From Aurantimicrobium photophilum (GTDB taxonomy: Bacteria; Actinomycetota; Actinomycetes; Actinomycetales; Microbacteriaceae), in the NCBI RefSeq assembly GCF_003194085.1, contig NZ_CP023994.1, positions 496,001 through 560,000 of the forward strand: a DNA stretch of 64,000 nt, written 5' to 3'. Under the pieces are notes generated by a model, which did not search any database, was not told the origin of the DNA, and saw only the letters and a program-made list of their open reading frames with translations. How positions within the stretch are numbered: the stretch's first letter is position 1; each line of letters begins with the position of its first letter. Position numbers and translations under genes: made by a program. This document shows positions 1-7,254 of this stretch, one piece after another.

Positions 1-19
1 GTGCTGCGGCGGAAAGTAA
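1..19 (+). CDS. C-terminal tail of an upstream gene, possibly a SEC-C motif protein
   Basis: Frame 2 reads Cys-Cys-Gly-Gly-Lys and then TAA at 17-19, followed at once by a strong hairpin terminator. A C-terminal CCG-type tail is how SEC-C zinc-binding motifs, found at the end of SecA and several small proteins, usually finish. Only five codons are visible, so both the reading frame and the family are tentative. Confidence 0.3.
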
Positions 20-34
20 GCGTAAACACAGCGC

Positions 35-70
35 ACAAGGGTTCGACCACTTCGGTGGTCGGGCCCTTGT
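35..70. terminator. Composite bidirectional hairpin terminator
   Basis: An outer stem ACAAGGG (35-41) pairs with CCCTTGT (64-70) and encloses a perfect 7-bp inner stem CGACCAC/GTGGTCG (44-50/55-61) with a TTCG tetraloop. It lies between the end of an upstream plus-strand gene and the 3' end of the minus-strand nuclease gene, so it can serve both. Confidence 0.8.
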
Positions 71-81
71 TCTGTTAAGCC

Positions 82-1074
82 CTATTCGCAGACAACGCCA
101 TCTTTGTCACGGTCCCGATACCAGGCATATTCCGGATCAACACCTTTGTAGTAGGGGCCAGCGCCGTTAGCTTGTGCAACAGAACACGTTCCATAGTTGG
201 GATCGAGGACCCCGTCACTGACCGGAGCCACCGCTTCGGCTACTGCCCCTGCAGTGACCGCGGCCTTTTCAGGAACGGTAATGTTCACGTTTGAACAGCC
301 GTTGAGAACGGACTGCAGCGTGAGACGCTCGAGCGAATCCACGGTCAATGACCAGCGCCACTTCACCGCCACCCAGGTAGCGGCATAATCACAAAAGTAG
401 CCGTGACTAGCAGGCATCCACTGAGCAGGGTCTTTATCGCTCTTGGAGCGGTTCGAGCTCGCTGTCACAGCAAGTAAGGAGGCGTCATAGCCCAGGTCAT
501 TGCCAAAACTCACTCGTGTGGCACTGTCCCAGCCATACGCTCCCGAGCCCCAGGCTTCGTTCAAGGGAACAAAGTGGTCAATATCTAGTCCGCCGGCATC
601 GGTGAGGGTGACGCCGTCATAGGCCGAGGTCCATTGACCTGTGCTTACGGTGCAGGAGCCACGAGTAGTGACGGCAGCCTGTGATTCCATCATGAGAACT
701 TCAGCTCGGGTATTGCATCCGTCACCATCCGCATCGATCCAGGCGTTGAAATAGTCACGGTTGTAGCCGGTGTGTGAAGCAGGAGCATCGTCGGTAGGCA
801 GCTGTTCCAGCATGCTTAAGAACGTGGAGACGCTACTTGAACCAAGTTGAGCACTCTGGGTTGCGGGTGCAGTAGTACTTGGTTCAGGTGTTTCCGTGGG
901 GAGAGCAATATCGACGGGAGTCTCAGTTCCACCAAGCGCTTTCTCGAGGGATTCGACTGTCCCGGCCGTTTGCATGGACTGAACTGCGTTGAAGGCAGAG
1001 CCGATAGAAACCACCGGCAGGAGAATGAGCACGGCAATCGTGCCACCAAGCCACAGACGTTTCTTCGTCGGCAT
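82..1074 (-). CDS. Secreted HNH-type nuclease (DUF1524/GmrSD C-terminal-like) with Excalibur domain
   Basis: The 330-aa protein begins with a basic N-terminus and one hydrophobic segment (about residues 8-28), a signal peptide or anchor, then a Ser/Thr/Pro-rich linker to about 80. The nuclease part carries DIDHFVPLNEAW (Asp166-His167) and later SNRSKSDKDPAQW, the pattern of DUF1524/HNH nucleases. The last 35 residues hold DRDKDGVVCE, the calcium-loop-like Excalibur motif. Four cysteines outside the motif may form disulfides. Two ATGs are adjacent (1077 and 1074). GGAGG lies only 2 nt before the first and 5 nt before the second, so 1074 is preferred. A role in extracellular DNA degradation is inferred from the family; no substrate is visible. 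Confidence 0.82.
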   Translation of the reverse strand: MPTKKRLWLGGTIAVLILLPVVSIGSAFNAVQSMQTAGTVESLEKALGGTETPVDIALPTETPEPSTTAPATQSAQLGSSSVSTFLSMLEQLPTDDAPASHTGYNRDYFNAWIDADGDGCNTRAEVLMMESQAAVTTRGSCTVSTGQWTSAYDGVTLTDAGGLDIDHFVPLNEAWGSGAYGWDSATRVSFGNDLGYDASLLAVTASSNRSKSDKDPAQWMPASHGYFCDYAATWVAVKWRWSLTVDSLERLTLQSVLNGCSNVNITVPEKAAVTAGAVAEAVAPVSDGVLDPNYGTCSVAQANGAGPYYKGVDPEYAWYRDRDKDGVVCE

Positions 1075-1114
1075 CATTCCCTCCCTGCTATAGAAGCTAC
1101 CAAGCTTCCAGGCG

Positions 1115-1120
1115 TAGAGT
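1115..1120 (+). promoter_or_regulatory. -10 box TAGAGT of a leaderless promoter
   Basis: TAGAGT ends 6 nt before the ATG at 1127, which places the expected transcription start at or next to the start codon. There is no Shine-Dalgarno sequence. No good -35 is evident. Confidence 0.5.
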
Positions 1121-1126
1121 CAGGTC

Positions 1127-2617
1127 ATGTCGAATCGCAGAGCCCTCGTCACAGGTGCAACTGGCTATATCGGTGGTCGACTAGTTCCACGCTTGCTCGA
1201 TGCTGGATTCACTGTCCGAGTACTGGTTCGCAATGCCGACAAGCTCAAAGATGTGCCCTGGCGTTCTAAGGTGGACATCGTCGAAGGCGATCTGCTGGAT
1301 GCCGACATCGTGAACACTGCCTGCGCAGATATCGATGTGCTGTACTACCTCGTCCATGCGATGGGACAAAAGGGTGACTTCGAAACCAAAGAGCTCATTG
1401 GTGCCCGAAACGTCGCAGTCGCTGCCAAGGCCAACAAGCTTTCCCGCATCGTCTATCTGGGTGGTCTCCACCCCGCCACAGGGGAGCTTTCCAAGCACCT
1501 GCGATCCAGAGCCGAGGTGGGCGAAATCCTCCTGGAATCGGGCGTTCCCACTGTTGCCCTGCAAGCAGGAGTGATCATCGGTTCAGGTTCCACCAGTTTT
1601 GAGATGATTCGCCACCTCACGGATGTCCTTCCGGTGATGACCGCCCCCAAGTGGGTCGGAAACCTTATCCAGCCCATTGCTGTGCGAGACGTCATGTATT
1701 ACCTGATCAAAGCGGCAGATCTCCCAGCGAGTGTGAACCGAACACTCGACATCGGTGGGCCAGAGGTTCTCAAGTACTCGGAAATGATGAATGGCTATGC
1801 CGTTGAAGCGGGCATGAAAGAACGGGCCATTCTTCGATTGCCCGTTCTAACTCCCTATCTGGCAAGCCAGTGGGTAAATCTCGTCACCCCGATTCCTCGT
1901 GCGCTCGCCGTGCCCATCATTGCCTCTCTGCAACACGACTGTGTGATGAATGAACATGACGTGGACGAGATCATTCCTCCACCTGCCGAAGGACTGTTGC
2001 CTTATCGCACGGCAGTGCATCTTGCCCTCGGCAAGATGCAAGAAGGAGATCTAGAAACCAGCTGGCAAAACTCCAGCGTGGACGGTGCTCCCAGTGATCC
2101 ACTCCCCAGCGACCCTGAATGGGCTGGTCACCGGGTCTATCTCGATCTCAAGGAACGTGACTGTGATGCCCCTGCTGAGGACCTTTGGGCCATCATCGAG
2201 GGCATTGGTGGTGACAATGGCTGGTATTCACTTCCCATTGCGTGGGCTGCCCGAGGATTCGCGGACAAGCTCGTTGGCGGCGTGGGTCTTCGACGCGGTC
2301 GCAGCAATCCAGAAAAGCTCCGTGTGGGTGAAGCAGTGGACTGGTGGCGCGTGGAGCGCATTGACCATGGCAACTTCCTCCGGCTTCGTGCCGAGATGAA
2401 GGTTCCGGGCTTGGCCTGGTTAGAACTGACCGCGGATGCCCTGCCTGATGGCACCTCTCACTACACTCAGCGGGCCATCTTCTTCCCTCGAGGATTGGGT
2501 GGGCGCCTGTACTGGCTGTCGATTCTTCCCGCCCACGGCATCATCTTTAATGGCATGGCTAAGCGCATCACTGAGGCAGCCCACGAGCGTTATCTGAAGC
2601 GAACTCAGAGTGTTTAA
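1127..2617 (+). CDS. SDR-family NAD(P)-binding protein with C-terminal DUF2867 domain
   Basis: This 496-aa two-part protein starts with an atypical-SDR Rossmann domain (TGATGYIGG at residues 9-17, then a NAD(P)-binding fold to about 290). It ends in a DUF2867 region (about 330-490) that resembles a START/polyketide-cyclase-like fold. Proteins of this architecture are annotated as NAD-dependent epimerases or nucleoside-diphosphate-sugar epimerase-like, but their substrate is unknown. The SDR tyrosine motif is not clearly visible, so catalysis is uncertain. The gene diverges from the nuclease gene and is followed by an unrelated promoter region. Confidence 0.8.
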   Translation: MSNRRALVTGATGYIGGRLVPRLLDAGFTVRVLVRNADKLKDVPWRSKVDIVEGDLLDADIVNTACADIDVLYYLVHAMGQKGDFETKELIGARNVAVAAKANKLSRIVYLGGLHPATGELSKHLRSRAEVGEILLESGVPTVALQAGVIIGSGSTSFEMIRHLTDVLPVMTAPKWVGNLIQPIAVRDVMYYLIKAADLPASVNRTLDIGGPEVLKYSEMMNGYAVEAGMKERAILRLPVLTPYLASQWVNLVTPIPRALAVPIIASLQHDCVMNEHDVDEIIPPPAEGLLPYRTAVHLALGKMQEGDLETSWQNSSVDGAPSDPLPSDPEWAGHRVYLDLKERDCDAPAEDLWAIIEGIGGDNGWYSLPIAWAARGFADKLVGGVGLRRGRSNPEKLRVGEAVDWWRVERIDHGNFLRLRAEMKVPGLAWLELTADALPDGTSHYTQRAIFFPRGLGGRLYWLSILPAHGIIFNGMAKRITEAAHERYLKRTQSV

Positions 2618-2642
2618 AACTCTGGGCTGGTGCATAACTCGT

Positions 2643-2659
2643 TCATAGTGTCCTCATAG
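2643..2659 (+). promoter_or_regulatory. 11-nt-period direct repeat, candidate response-regulator site
   Basis: TCATAG occurs at 2643-2648 and again at 2654-2659, exactly 11 nt apart and preceded by GT to give GTTCATAG. One-turn direct repeats are the usual binding geometry of OmpR/PhoB-family regulators, and GTTCA resembles the first half of actinobacterial PHO boxes. A similar pair stands before the HtrA-like gene. The regulator is inferred and does not lie in this window. Confidence 0.45.
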
Positions 2660-2728
2660 CTTCGTTCTGCATTGTGTAATTACCGGCCACAAGGTCAGAG
2701 CTCATAACGAACGTAAGGAGGCATGCAG

Positions 2729-3232
2729 ATGCCAAAGAACGACAACAACGACAACCTCGACAACGCAGAGGCAACTCAGACTCCTGCTGAGTACACCCCC
2801 GAAGCTGCAGCAGAGGAAACTGAAGAAACAGTTACCCCCATCACCGATGCTCGATCCAAGCGTCGCCTCGGTACCGGAGCCATCATCGGCATCTCGGCAG
2901 CCAGCGTTGCCCTGCTTGCCGGTGTATTCGGCGGCGGCATGGCAGTCGCGAACGTCATCGGTCACGGTGGAGCTCCTGCACTCGGCCTTGCTGGACAGGG
3001 TCCTGCTCAAGGTCACATGGGTGATGGTGATGGCGATGGCGATGGTCCTCACGGCAAGCCAGGTCACGGCCCTAAGGGTGGCATGGCTGGCGCGCCACAG
3101 GGTGGACTCGAGGCTGATGGTTCTATGCCGGGCAACGTTCCTCACAAGCACGATGCCAACGGTAACGACATCATTCCTGAGGGTTACCCCACCACTACAC
3201 CTAGTACCACCCCCAGCACCACTACGAACTAA
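2729..3232 (+). CDS. Membrane-anchored His/Gly/Asp-rich protein of unknown function
   Basis: I do not recognise this 167-aa protein. It has an acidic, Pro/Thr/Glu-rich N-terminus (about 1-45), a short basic SKRR, one transmembrane helix (about 50-75), then a low-complexity outer part. That part is rich in Gly, His and Asp, with a GDGDGDGDG tract and several H-G/H-x-K motifs, and ends in a Thr/Ser/Pro tail. The predicted topology is N-in, C-out. ATGs lie at 2723 and 2729. AAGGAGG (2715-2721) is 7 nt from the second and overlaps too closely with the first, so 2729 is chosen. The neighbouring copA suggests, but does not prove, metal binding by the His-rich tail. The upstream repeats suggest envelope-stress or phosphate-type regulation shared with the HtrA-like gene. 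Confidence 0.75.
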   Translation: MPKNDNNDNLDNAEATQTPAEYTPEAAAEETEETVTPITDARSKRRLGTGAIIGISAASVALLAGVFGGGMAVANVIGHGGAPALGLAGQGPAQGHMGDGDGDGDGPHGKPGHGPKGGMAGAPQGGLEADGSMPGNVPHKHDANGNDIIPEGYPTTTPSTTPSTTTN

Positions 3233-3252
3233 GTAGTTCTTTATCCATCAGT

Positions 3253-3272
3253 GTCGTCCCAACCGGGGCGGC
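3253..3272 (+). terminator. Hairpin terminator candidate before copA
   Basis: GTCGTCCC and GGGGCGGC form an 8-bp stem with two G-U pairs and an AACC loop, 20 nt after the stop of the His-rich protein. No U-run follows, so it may be a weak or I-type terminator. Confidence 0.5.
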
Positions 3273-3340
3273 ATTGATGCGTTAAGCGGGAATACACTGG
3301 AGTGAAACAACGTTTAAGTCGAGTGAGGAATGAGGTTGCT

Positions 3341-5572
3341 ATGGTAAACCAGACCACATCGACAATTGTCTTGGGTGTTGAGGGGATGACCTGCTCAAGC
3401 TGCGTTGCCCGGGTTGAGAAAAGCTTGAATGAACTCCCCGGTGTGACAGCTGCCGTGAACCTCGCGATGCACAGCGCAAAGGTTGAATACCCCTCGACGG
3501 TTAGTGAAGAACAGTTGGTGCAACAGGTCGAGAAGATCGGTTACACCGCCACACTTCCTCACCACGAAGTAGTTGAAGACGAGGTTCTTCTCGACGGCCG
3601 TGCCGGAAAAGTCACTCTGCTCGAGCGTTTGGTGATTGCCATTGTGCTTTCGGTTCCCGTCATTGTTTTGGGCATGGTTCCTGCCTGGCAATTCACCTAC
3701 TGGCAGTGGATTTCTTTGCTGTTGACCACTCCTGTGGTGTTCTGGTGCGGTTTGCCTTTCCACCGAGCGACTTTTTTGAATCTTCGCCACGGCACCCTCA
3801 CCATGGACACGCTCATCACCATGGGCACGTTCGCTGCCTATGGCTGGTCGGTCTATGCCCTGTTCTTTGGTGCTGCCGGTGATCCCCACATGCACCACAC
3901 CATGGAGTTTTTTGCGTGGCAGGCAGACCCCACCCTCAATATTTATTTCGAAGCTGCTGCCGGTGTGACCACATTCCTCCTGCTCGGACGCTATCTCGAA
4001 GAGAAGTCTCAACGCAGTGCAGGTGCTGCACTGCGCGCACTGGGTGAGCTCAAGGCAACCGAGGCAACGCGGATTGTCGACGGCGTGGAAGAGAGAATTC
4101 CTGCTTCTGAACTTCGTGTGGGGGAGCTTTTTGTAGTTCGCCCCGGTGAAATCATTGCCACCGATGGTGTGGTGGTGGAAGGTCAAGCTGCCGTTAATGA
4201 GAGCGCATTGACGGGGGAAAGCTTGCCGGTTGAAGTGGTCGCAGAATCACGCGTCACTGGTTCCACGATTGTCCTGGATGGCCGACTTGTTGTTCGTGCA
4301 ACCCAGGTGGGGCAGAACACTCGCATTGCCCAACTTGCTGCACTCGTGGAGGATGCCCAACTTCACAAGGCAGCGGTACAAAAGCTTGCAGATCGAATCT
4401 CTGCTGTGTTTGTGCCCATTGTGATCGGCATTGCGGTCGTCACGATTATGGGGTGGGCAATAGCTGGAGCGCCTCTTGCCGTGGGTTTCACGGCAGCAAT
4501 CGCTGTTTTGGTTATTGCATGCCCGTGTGCTTTGGGGTTGGCAACGCCTGTAGCTCTCATGGTGGGAACCGGCCGTGCCGCACAGATGGGCATCATTATT
4601 TCTGGTCCCGATGCCATTGAGAGCTCTTCACACATTCGCACGGTTGTTCTCGACAAGACCGGAACAGTGACCACGGGCCACATGAGTGTGAGCGAAGTGT
4701 TCATTACTGGCGCTGAGGAAGATGCGGCACTGCTGCGCATTGCCGCACTGGAAGCTGGTTCAGAGCACCCCATAGCCCGAGCAATCCTCTCCTATGTCAC
4801 AGACCATGCGGGGGCTTCGCTTCCTGTAGTTACTGACTTTCGCTCAGTTGCCGGGCAGGGCGTGCAGGGAGTTATTGAGGGAGTGAGAATTGCTGTGGGC
4901 ACGACAGCGTGGATGGACTCTCACGGTTTCTCGCTCTCGGAAGAAAATGAAACTCAACTAGTTGCCGCTCGAGCCGGGGGAGCCACTGCAATTCTCGCGG
5001 GTTGGGATTCTCAGGTTCGCGCGATCATTGCGGTGGCAGACACCATCAAGGAAGACTCTGCTGAAGCAATAATCAGACTCGTTGAGCTCGGTCTTGAACC
5101 CATTTTGCTCACCGGTGATCATGAAGAAGCTGCTCACGCGATTGCCCAGAAAGTCGGCATCTCTCGCGTGATTGCCGGAGCAAGTCCCGAAAGCAAGGTA
5201 GAGGTCGTCAAGGCTCTGCAGGCTGATGGGAAGCAGGTTGCAATGGTGGGAGATGGCGTCAACGACGCCGCTGCCTTGGCTCAGGCAAACCTTGGTATTG
5301 CGATGGGAACCGGAACCGATGTGGCCATTGCAGCAAGTGACCTCACCTTGGTTCGTGGCACCCTCTCCGCGGCAGTAGATGCCCTGGAGCTTTCGCGCAA
5401 AACACTGCGCATTATTCACGGCAACCTGTTCTGGGCTTTTGCCTATAACGTCGCCGCAATACCCCTTGCTGCACTAGGTTTCTTGAACCCCATGTTGGCG
5501 GGAGCTGCCATGGCATTCTCGAGTTTGTTCGTTGTGCTCAATTCACTGCGTCTTCGCAGATTCGCACGCTAG
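3341..5572 (+). CDS. copA: Copper-exporting P1B-type ATPase
   Basis: The 743-aa pump exports Cu(I) from the cytoplasm using ATP. It has one N-terminal heavy-metal-associated domain with GMTCSSC (Cys18 and Cys21) and about eight membrane helices. The copper-selective CPC motif lies at about 394-396, the phosphorylation motif DKTGT at about 438, SEHPIARA in the nucleotide-binding domain and GDGVNDAAAL at about 637, all complete. Two starts are possible: GTG 3302 (TACACT lies 3 nt before it) and ATG 3341. The ATG is preferred because GAGG precedes it by 5 nt and the HMA domain begins there as in relatives; the longer form would add 13 residues. No copper chaperone or CsoR/CopY-type regulator gene is adjacent. 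Confidence 0.95.
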   Translation: MVNQTTSTIVLGVEGMTCSSCVARVEKSLNELPGVTAAVNLAMHSAKVEYPSTVSEEQLVQQVEKIGYTATLPHHEVVEDEVLLDGRAGKVTLLERLVIAIVLSVPVIVLGMVPAWQFTYWQWISLLLTTPVVFWCGLPFHRATFLNLRHGTLTMDTLITMGTFAAYGWSVYALFFGAAGDPHMHHTMEFFAWQADPTLNIYFEAAAGVTTFLLLGRYLEEKSQRSAGAALRALGELKATEATRIVDGVEERIPASELRVGELFVVRPGEIIATDGVVVEGQAAVNESALTGESLPVEVVAESRVTGSTIVLDGRLVVRATQVGQNTRIAQLAALVEDAQLHKAAVQKLADRISAVFVPIVIGIAVVTIMGWAIAGAPLAVGFTAAIAVLVIACPCALGLATPVALMVGTGRAAQMGIIISGPDAIESSSHIRTVVLDKTGTVTTGHMSVSEVFITGAEEDAALLRIAALEAGSEHPIARAILSYVTDHAGASLPVVTDFRSVAGQGVQGVIEGVRIAVGTTAWMDSHGFSLSEENETQLVAARAGGATAILAGWDSQVRAIIAVADTIKEDSAEAIIRLVELGLEPILLTGDHEEAAHAIAQKVGISRVIAGASPESKVEVVKALQADGKQVAMVGDGVNDAAALAQANLGIAMGTGTDVAIAASDLTLVRGTLSAAVDALELSRKTLRIIHGNLFWAFAYNVAAIPLAALGFLNPMLAGAAMAFSSLFVVLNSLRLRRFAR

Positions 5573-5643
5573 ATTGAATTAAGCGCAATAAGCACTACCT
5601 CGCCGGCTGTGAAGTCGACCTGACTTATCCAGAATTGGCGACA

Positions 5644-6738
5644 ATGACACTCAGCTCTACCCTTGGTCCTCTCCGCTCAACAGAGCCGAAAGATCCCAAC
5701 CGTAAGCCTCTGACCAGCTCATATGCAGCGCTCATGAAAGCTGTGACCCAAGCTGGCTTGATGCGCAAGCGTCCCGCGTTCTACATCACCTTGTTTGTAG
5801 GGCTTTCTCTCGCTCTGGGTGGTTTGATTACCGGGTTTGTGCTGATCGGTGACTCCTGGTTCCAGCTGTTGATTGCTGCTGGTTTGGGTATTTTGCTGAC
5901 TCAGTTTGCTTTCATTACCCACGAAGCCTCCCACCGTCAGGTGTTTGCCTCGGGAAAGCTCAATGACTGGAGCGGTCGCATTCTGGCTACCGCCGTGGTC
6001 GGTATTTCTTATGCCTGGTGGATGAATAAGCACACCAAGCACCACATCAACCCCAACACCGTGGGCAAAGACCCTGATATCGAGTGGGACACCGTCTCGT
6101 TTCAGGAAGTGGATGCGGTCAAGCAGAAGGGTTTCCTGCGTTGGATTACCCAGCGTCAGGGGTATCTCTTCTTCCCACTGCTCACCCTCGAGGGAATCAA
6201 CCTGCACTTCCGTTCGATCCTGACTCTGTTCCAGAAGGAGCGTCTTGAGGGTCGTGCCGTCGAACTGACTCTCATTGCTCTGCGATTGAGTGCCTACGTT
6301 GCCGTGATCTTCCTCTTCTTGCCTCTCGGTATGGCCTTTGCTTTCTTAGGTGTTCAACTCGCTGTCTTTGGTGTCTACATGGGAGCATCATTTGCCCCTA
6401 ACCACAAGGGCATGCCGATGATTCCTAAAGAGAACCGCGTGGACTTCATGACCAAGCAGGTGCTGACCTCTCGCAACATCAAGGGTGCAGGCGCTACCGC
6501 GTTTATGGGTGGGTTGAACTACCAGATCGAGCACCACTTGTTCCCCAGCATGGCTCGCCCACACCTGCGCAAGGCACGTCTCATTGTGAAGCAGCACTGT
6601 GCAACCGAGGGTGTTCCTTACACAGAGACCACGCTGATGCGCTCCTACGGCATCGTCATCGCCTACCTGAACAAAGTCGGCTTGGCAGCGCGCGATCCGT
6701 TCGATTGTCCTGAAGCCGACCGTATGCGTCGTCGCTAG
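5644..6738 (+). CDS. Membrane fatty-acid desaturase
   Basis: This 364-aa integral membrane di-iron desaturase introduces a double bond into fatty acyl chains. The three histidine boxes are intact: HEASH (about 93-97), HTKHH (about 130-134) and QIEHH (about 293-297). The last box, with Gln in first position, is typical of the front-end/linoleoyl-CoA-like desaturase class, although no cytochrome b5 domain is fused. About four to five hydrophobic helices surround the boxes. A TTG at 5635 would add three residues; the ATG at 5644 is chosen. No convincing Shine-Dalgarno is seen for either. Adjustment of membrane fluidity is the family role; the substrate is not determinable here. Confidence 0.88.
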   Translation: MTLSSTLGPLRSTEPKDPNRKPLTSSYAALMKAVTQAGLMRKRPAFYITLFVGLSLALGGLITGFVLIGDSWFQLLIAAGLGILLTQFAFITHEASHRQVFASGKLNDWSGRILATAVVGISYAWWMNKHTKHHINPNTVGKDPDIEWDTVSFQEVDAVKQKGFLRWITQRQGYLFFPLLTLEGINLHFRSILTLFQKERLEGRAVELTLIALRLSAYVAVIFLFLPLGMAFAFLGVQLAVFGVYMGASFAPNHKGMPMIPKENRVDFMTKQVLTSRNIKGAGATAFMGGLNYQIEHHLFPSMARPHLRKARLIVKQHCATEGVPYTETTLMRSYGIVIAYLNKVGLAARDPFDCPEADRMRRR

Positions 6739-6741
6739 ACT
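6736..6741 (+). promoter_or_regulatory. -10 box TAGACT fused to the desaturase stop codon
   Basis: The TAG stop of the desaturase gene (6736-6738) is the first half of TAGACT, and the next ATG follows after exactly 6 nt (6748). This gives a leaderless promoter with no intergenic DNA of its own. Confidence 0.5.
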
Positions 6742-6747
6742 TTTTAC

Positions 6748-7104
6748 ATGGCAAAAAAGCAAGCAGAACCTGAGCTCATTCGTCCCGGCATCGTGCCTGG
6801 ACTTGCAGGTGTCGCAGCGATGTTTATTGGTATGGGTGTCTACGGTTCCGACTGGTACATCACCATCTTGTTCGTGGTGAGCATCTTGGCCGCCATCCTT
6901 TCGGTGTTCTCGTGGCAGTGGGCTGATCCTAAGAAGTGGGTCTTCCTTCCACTGTTCTTGTTGATCGCTATTTTTTGGAATCCCATCGTTCGACTGACAG
7001 ACGGCATCACTCCGGGAATTCAGTGGTGGATGCTTCTCCAGACCGGAGCGGCTGCCGTATTCTTCCTCGGAGGATTCCTGATTAAGACCCCTGCTCCGAA
7101 GTAG
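6748..7104 (+). CDS. Small four-helix membrane protein (DUF6804-like)
   Basis: This 118-aa protein is almost wholly hydrophobic, with about four transmembrane helices (about 15-33, 36-54, 62-80, 90-112) and short charged ends. The pattern, including an F-W-N-P-I/V turn after the third helix, recalls small DUF6804-type proteins of Microbacteriaceae; this is from memory and unverified. No catalytic motif is visible. It starts 9 nt after the desaturase stop, with its -10 box formed from that stop codon. Confidence 0.75.
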   Translation: MAKKQAEPELIRPGIVPGLAGVAAMFIGMGVYGSDWYITILFVVSILAAILSVFSWQWADPKKWVFLPLFLLIAIFWNPIVRLTDGITPGIQWWMLLQTGAAAVFFLGGFLIKTPAPK

Positions 7105-7203
7105 TAGACTAAATCCGCACCACAACCTTCGTTTCTACTGTCGCCGGCGCTAACGCGTGATGCGCGAGGTACCTTCTGGGGGAGGTGCAGTTTGGGGCAT
7201 GAC

Positions 7204-7218
7204 ACAAGCACTGCTTGT
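7204..7218. repeat. 15-nt perfect palindrome upstream of the SNF2-type gene
   Basis: ACAAGCA-C-TGCTTGT is a perfect inverted repeat with a one-base centre, 37 nt before the helicase start in a 150-nt gap. It has operator-like size and symmetry; it could also be a small hairpin. No function can be assigned. Confidence 0.35.
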
Positions 7219-7254
7219 TTGTGATGTCATCGTTTCTTTAGTCATGGAGACCAA

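Noticed and set aside
3023-3050. GATGGT/GATGGC repeat in the His-rich gene considered as a tandem repeat element
   Set aside because: It is short and coding (Gly-Asp repeats), not CRISPR-like or mobile.
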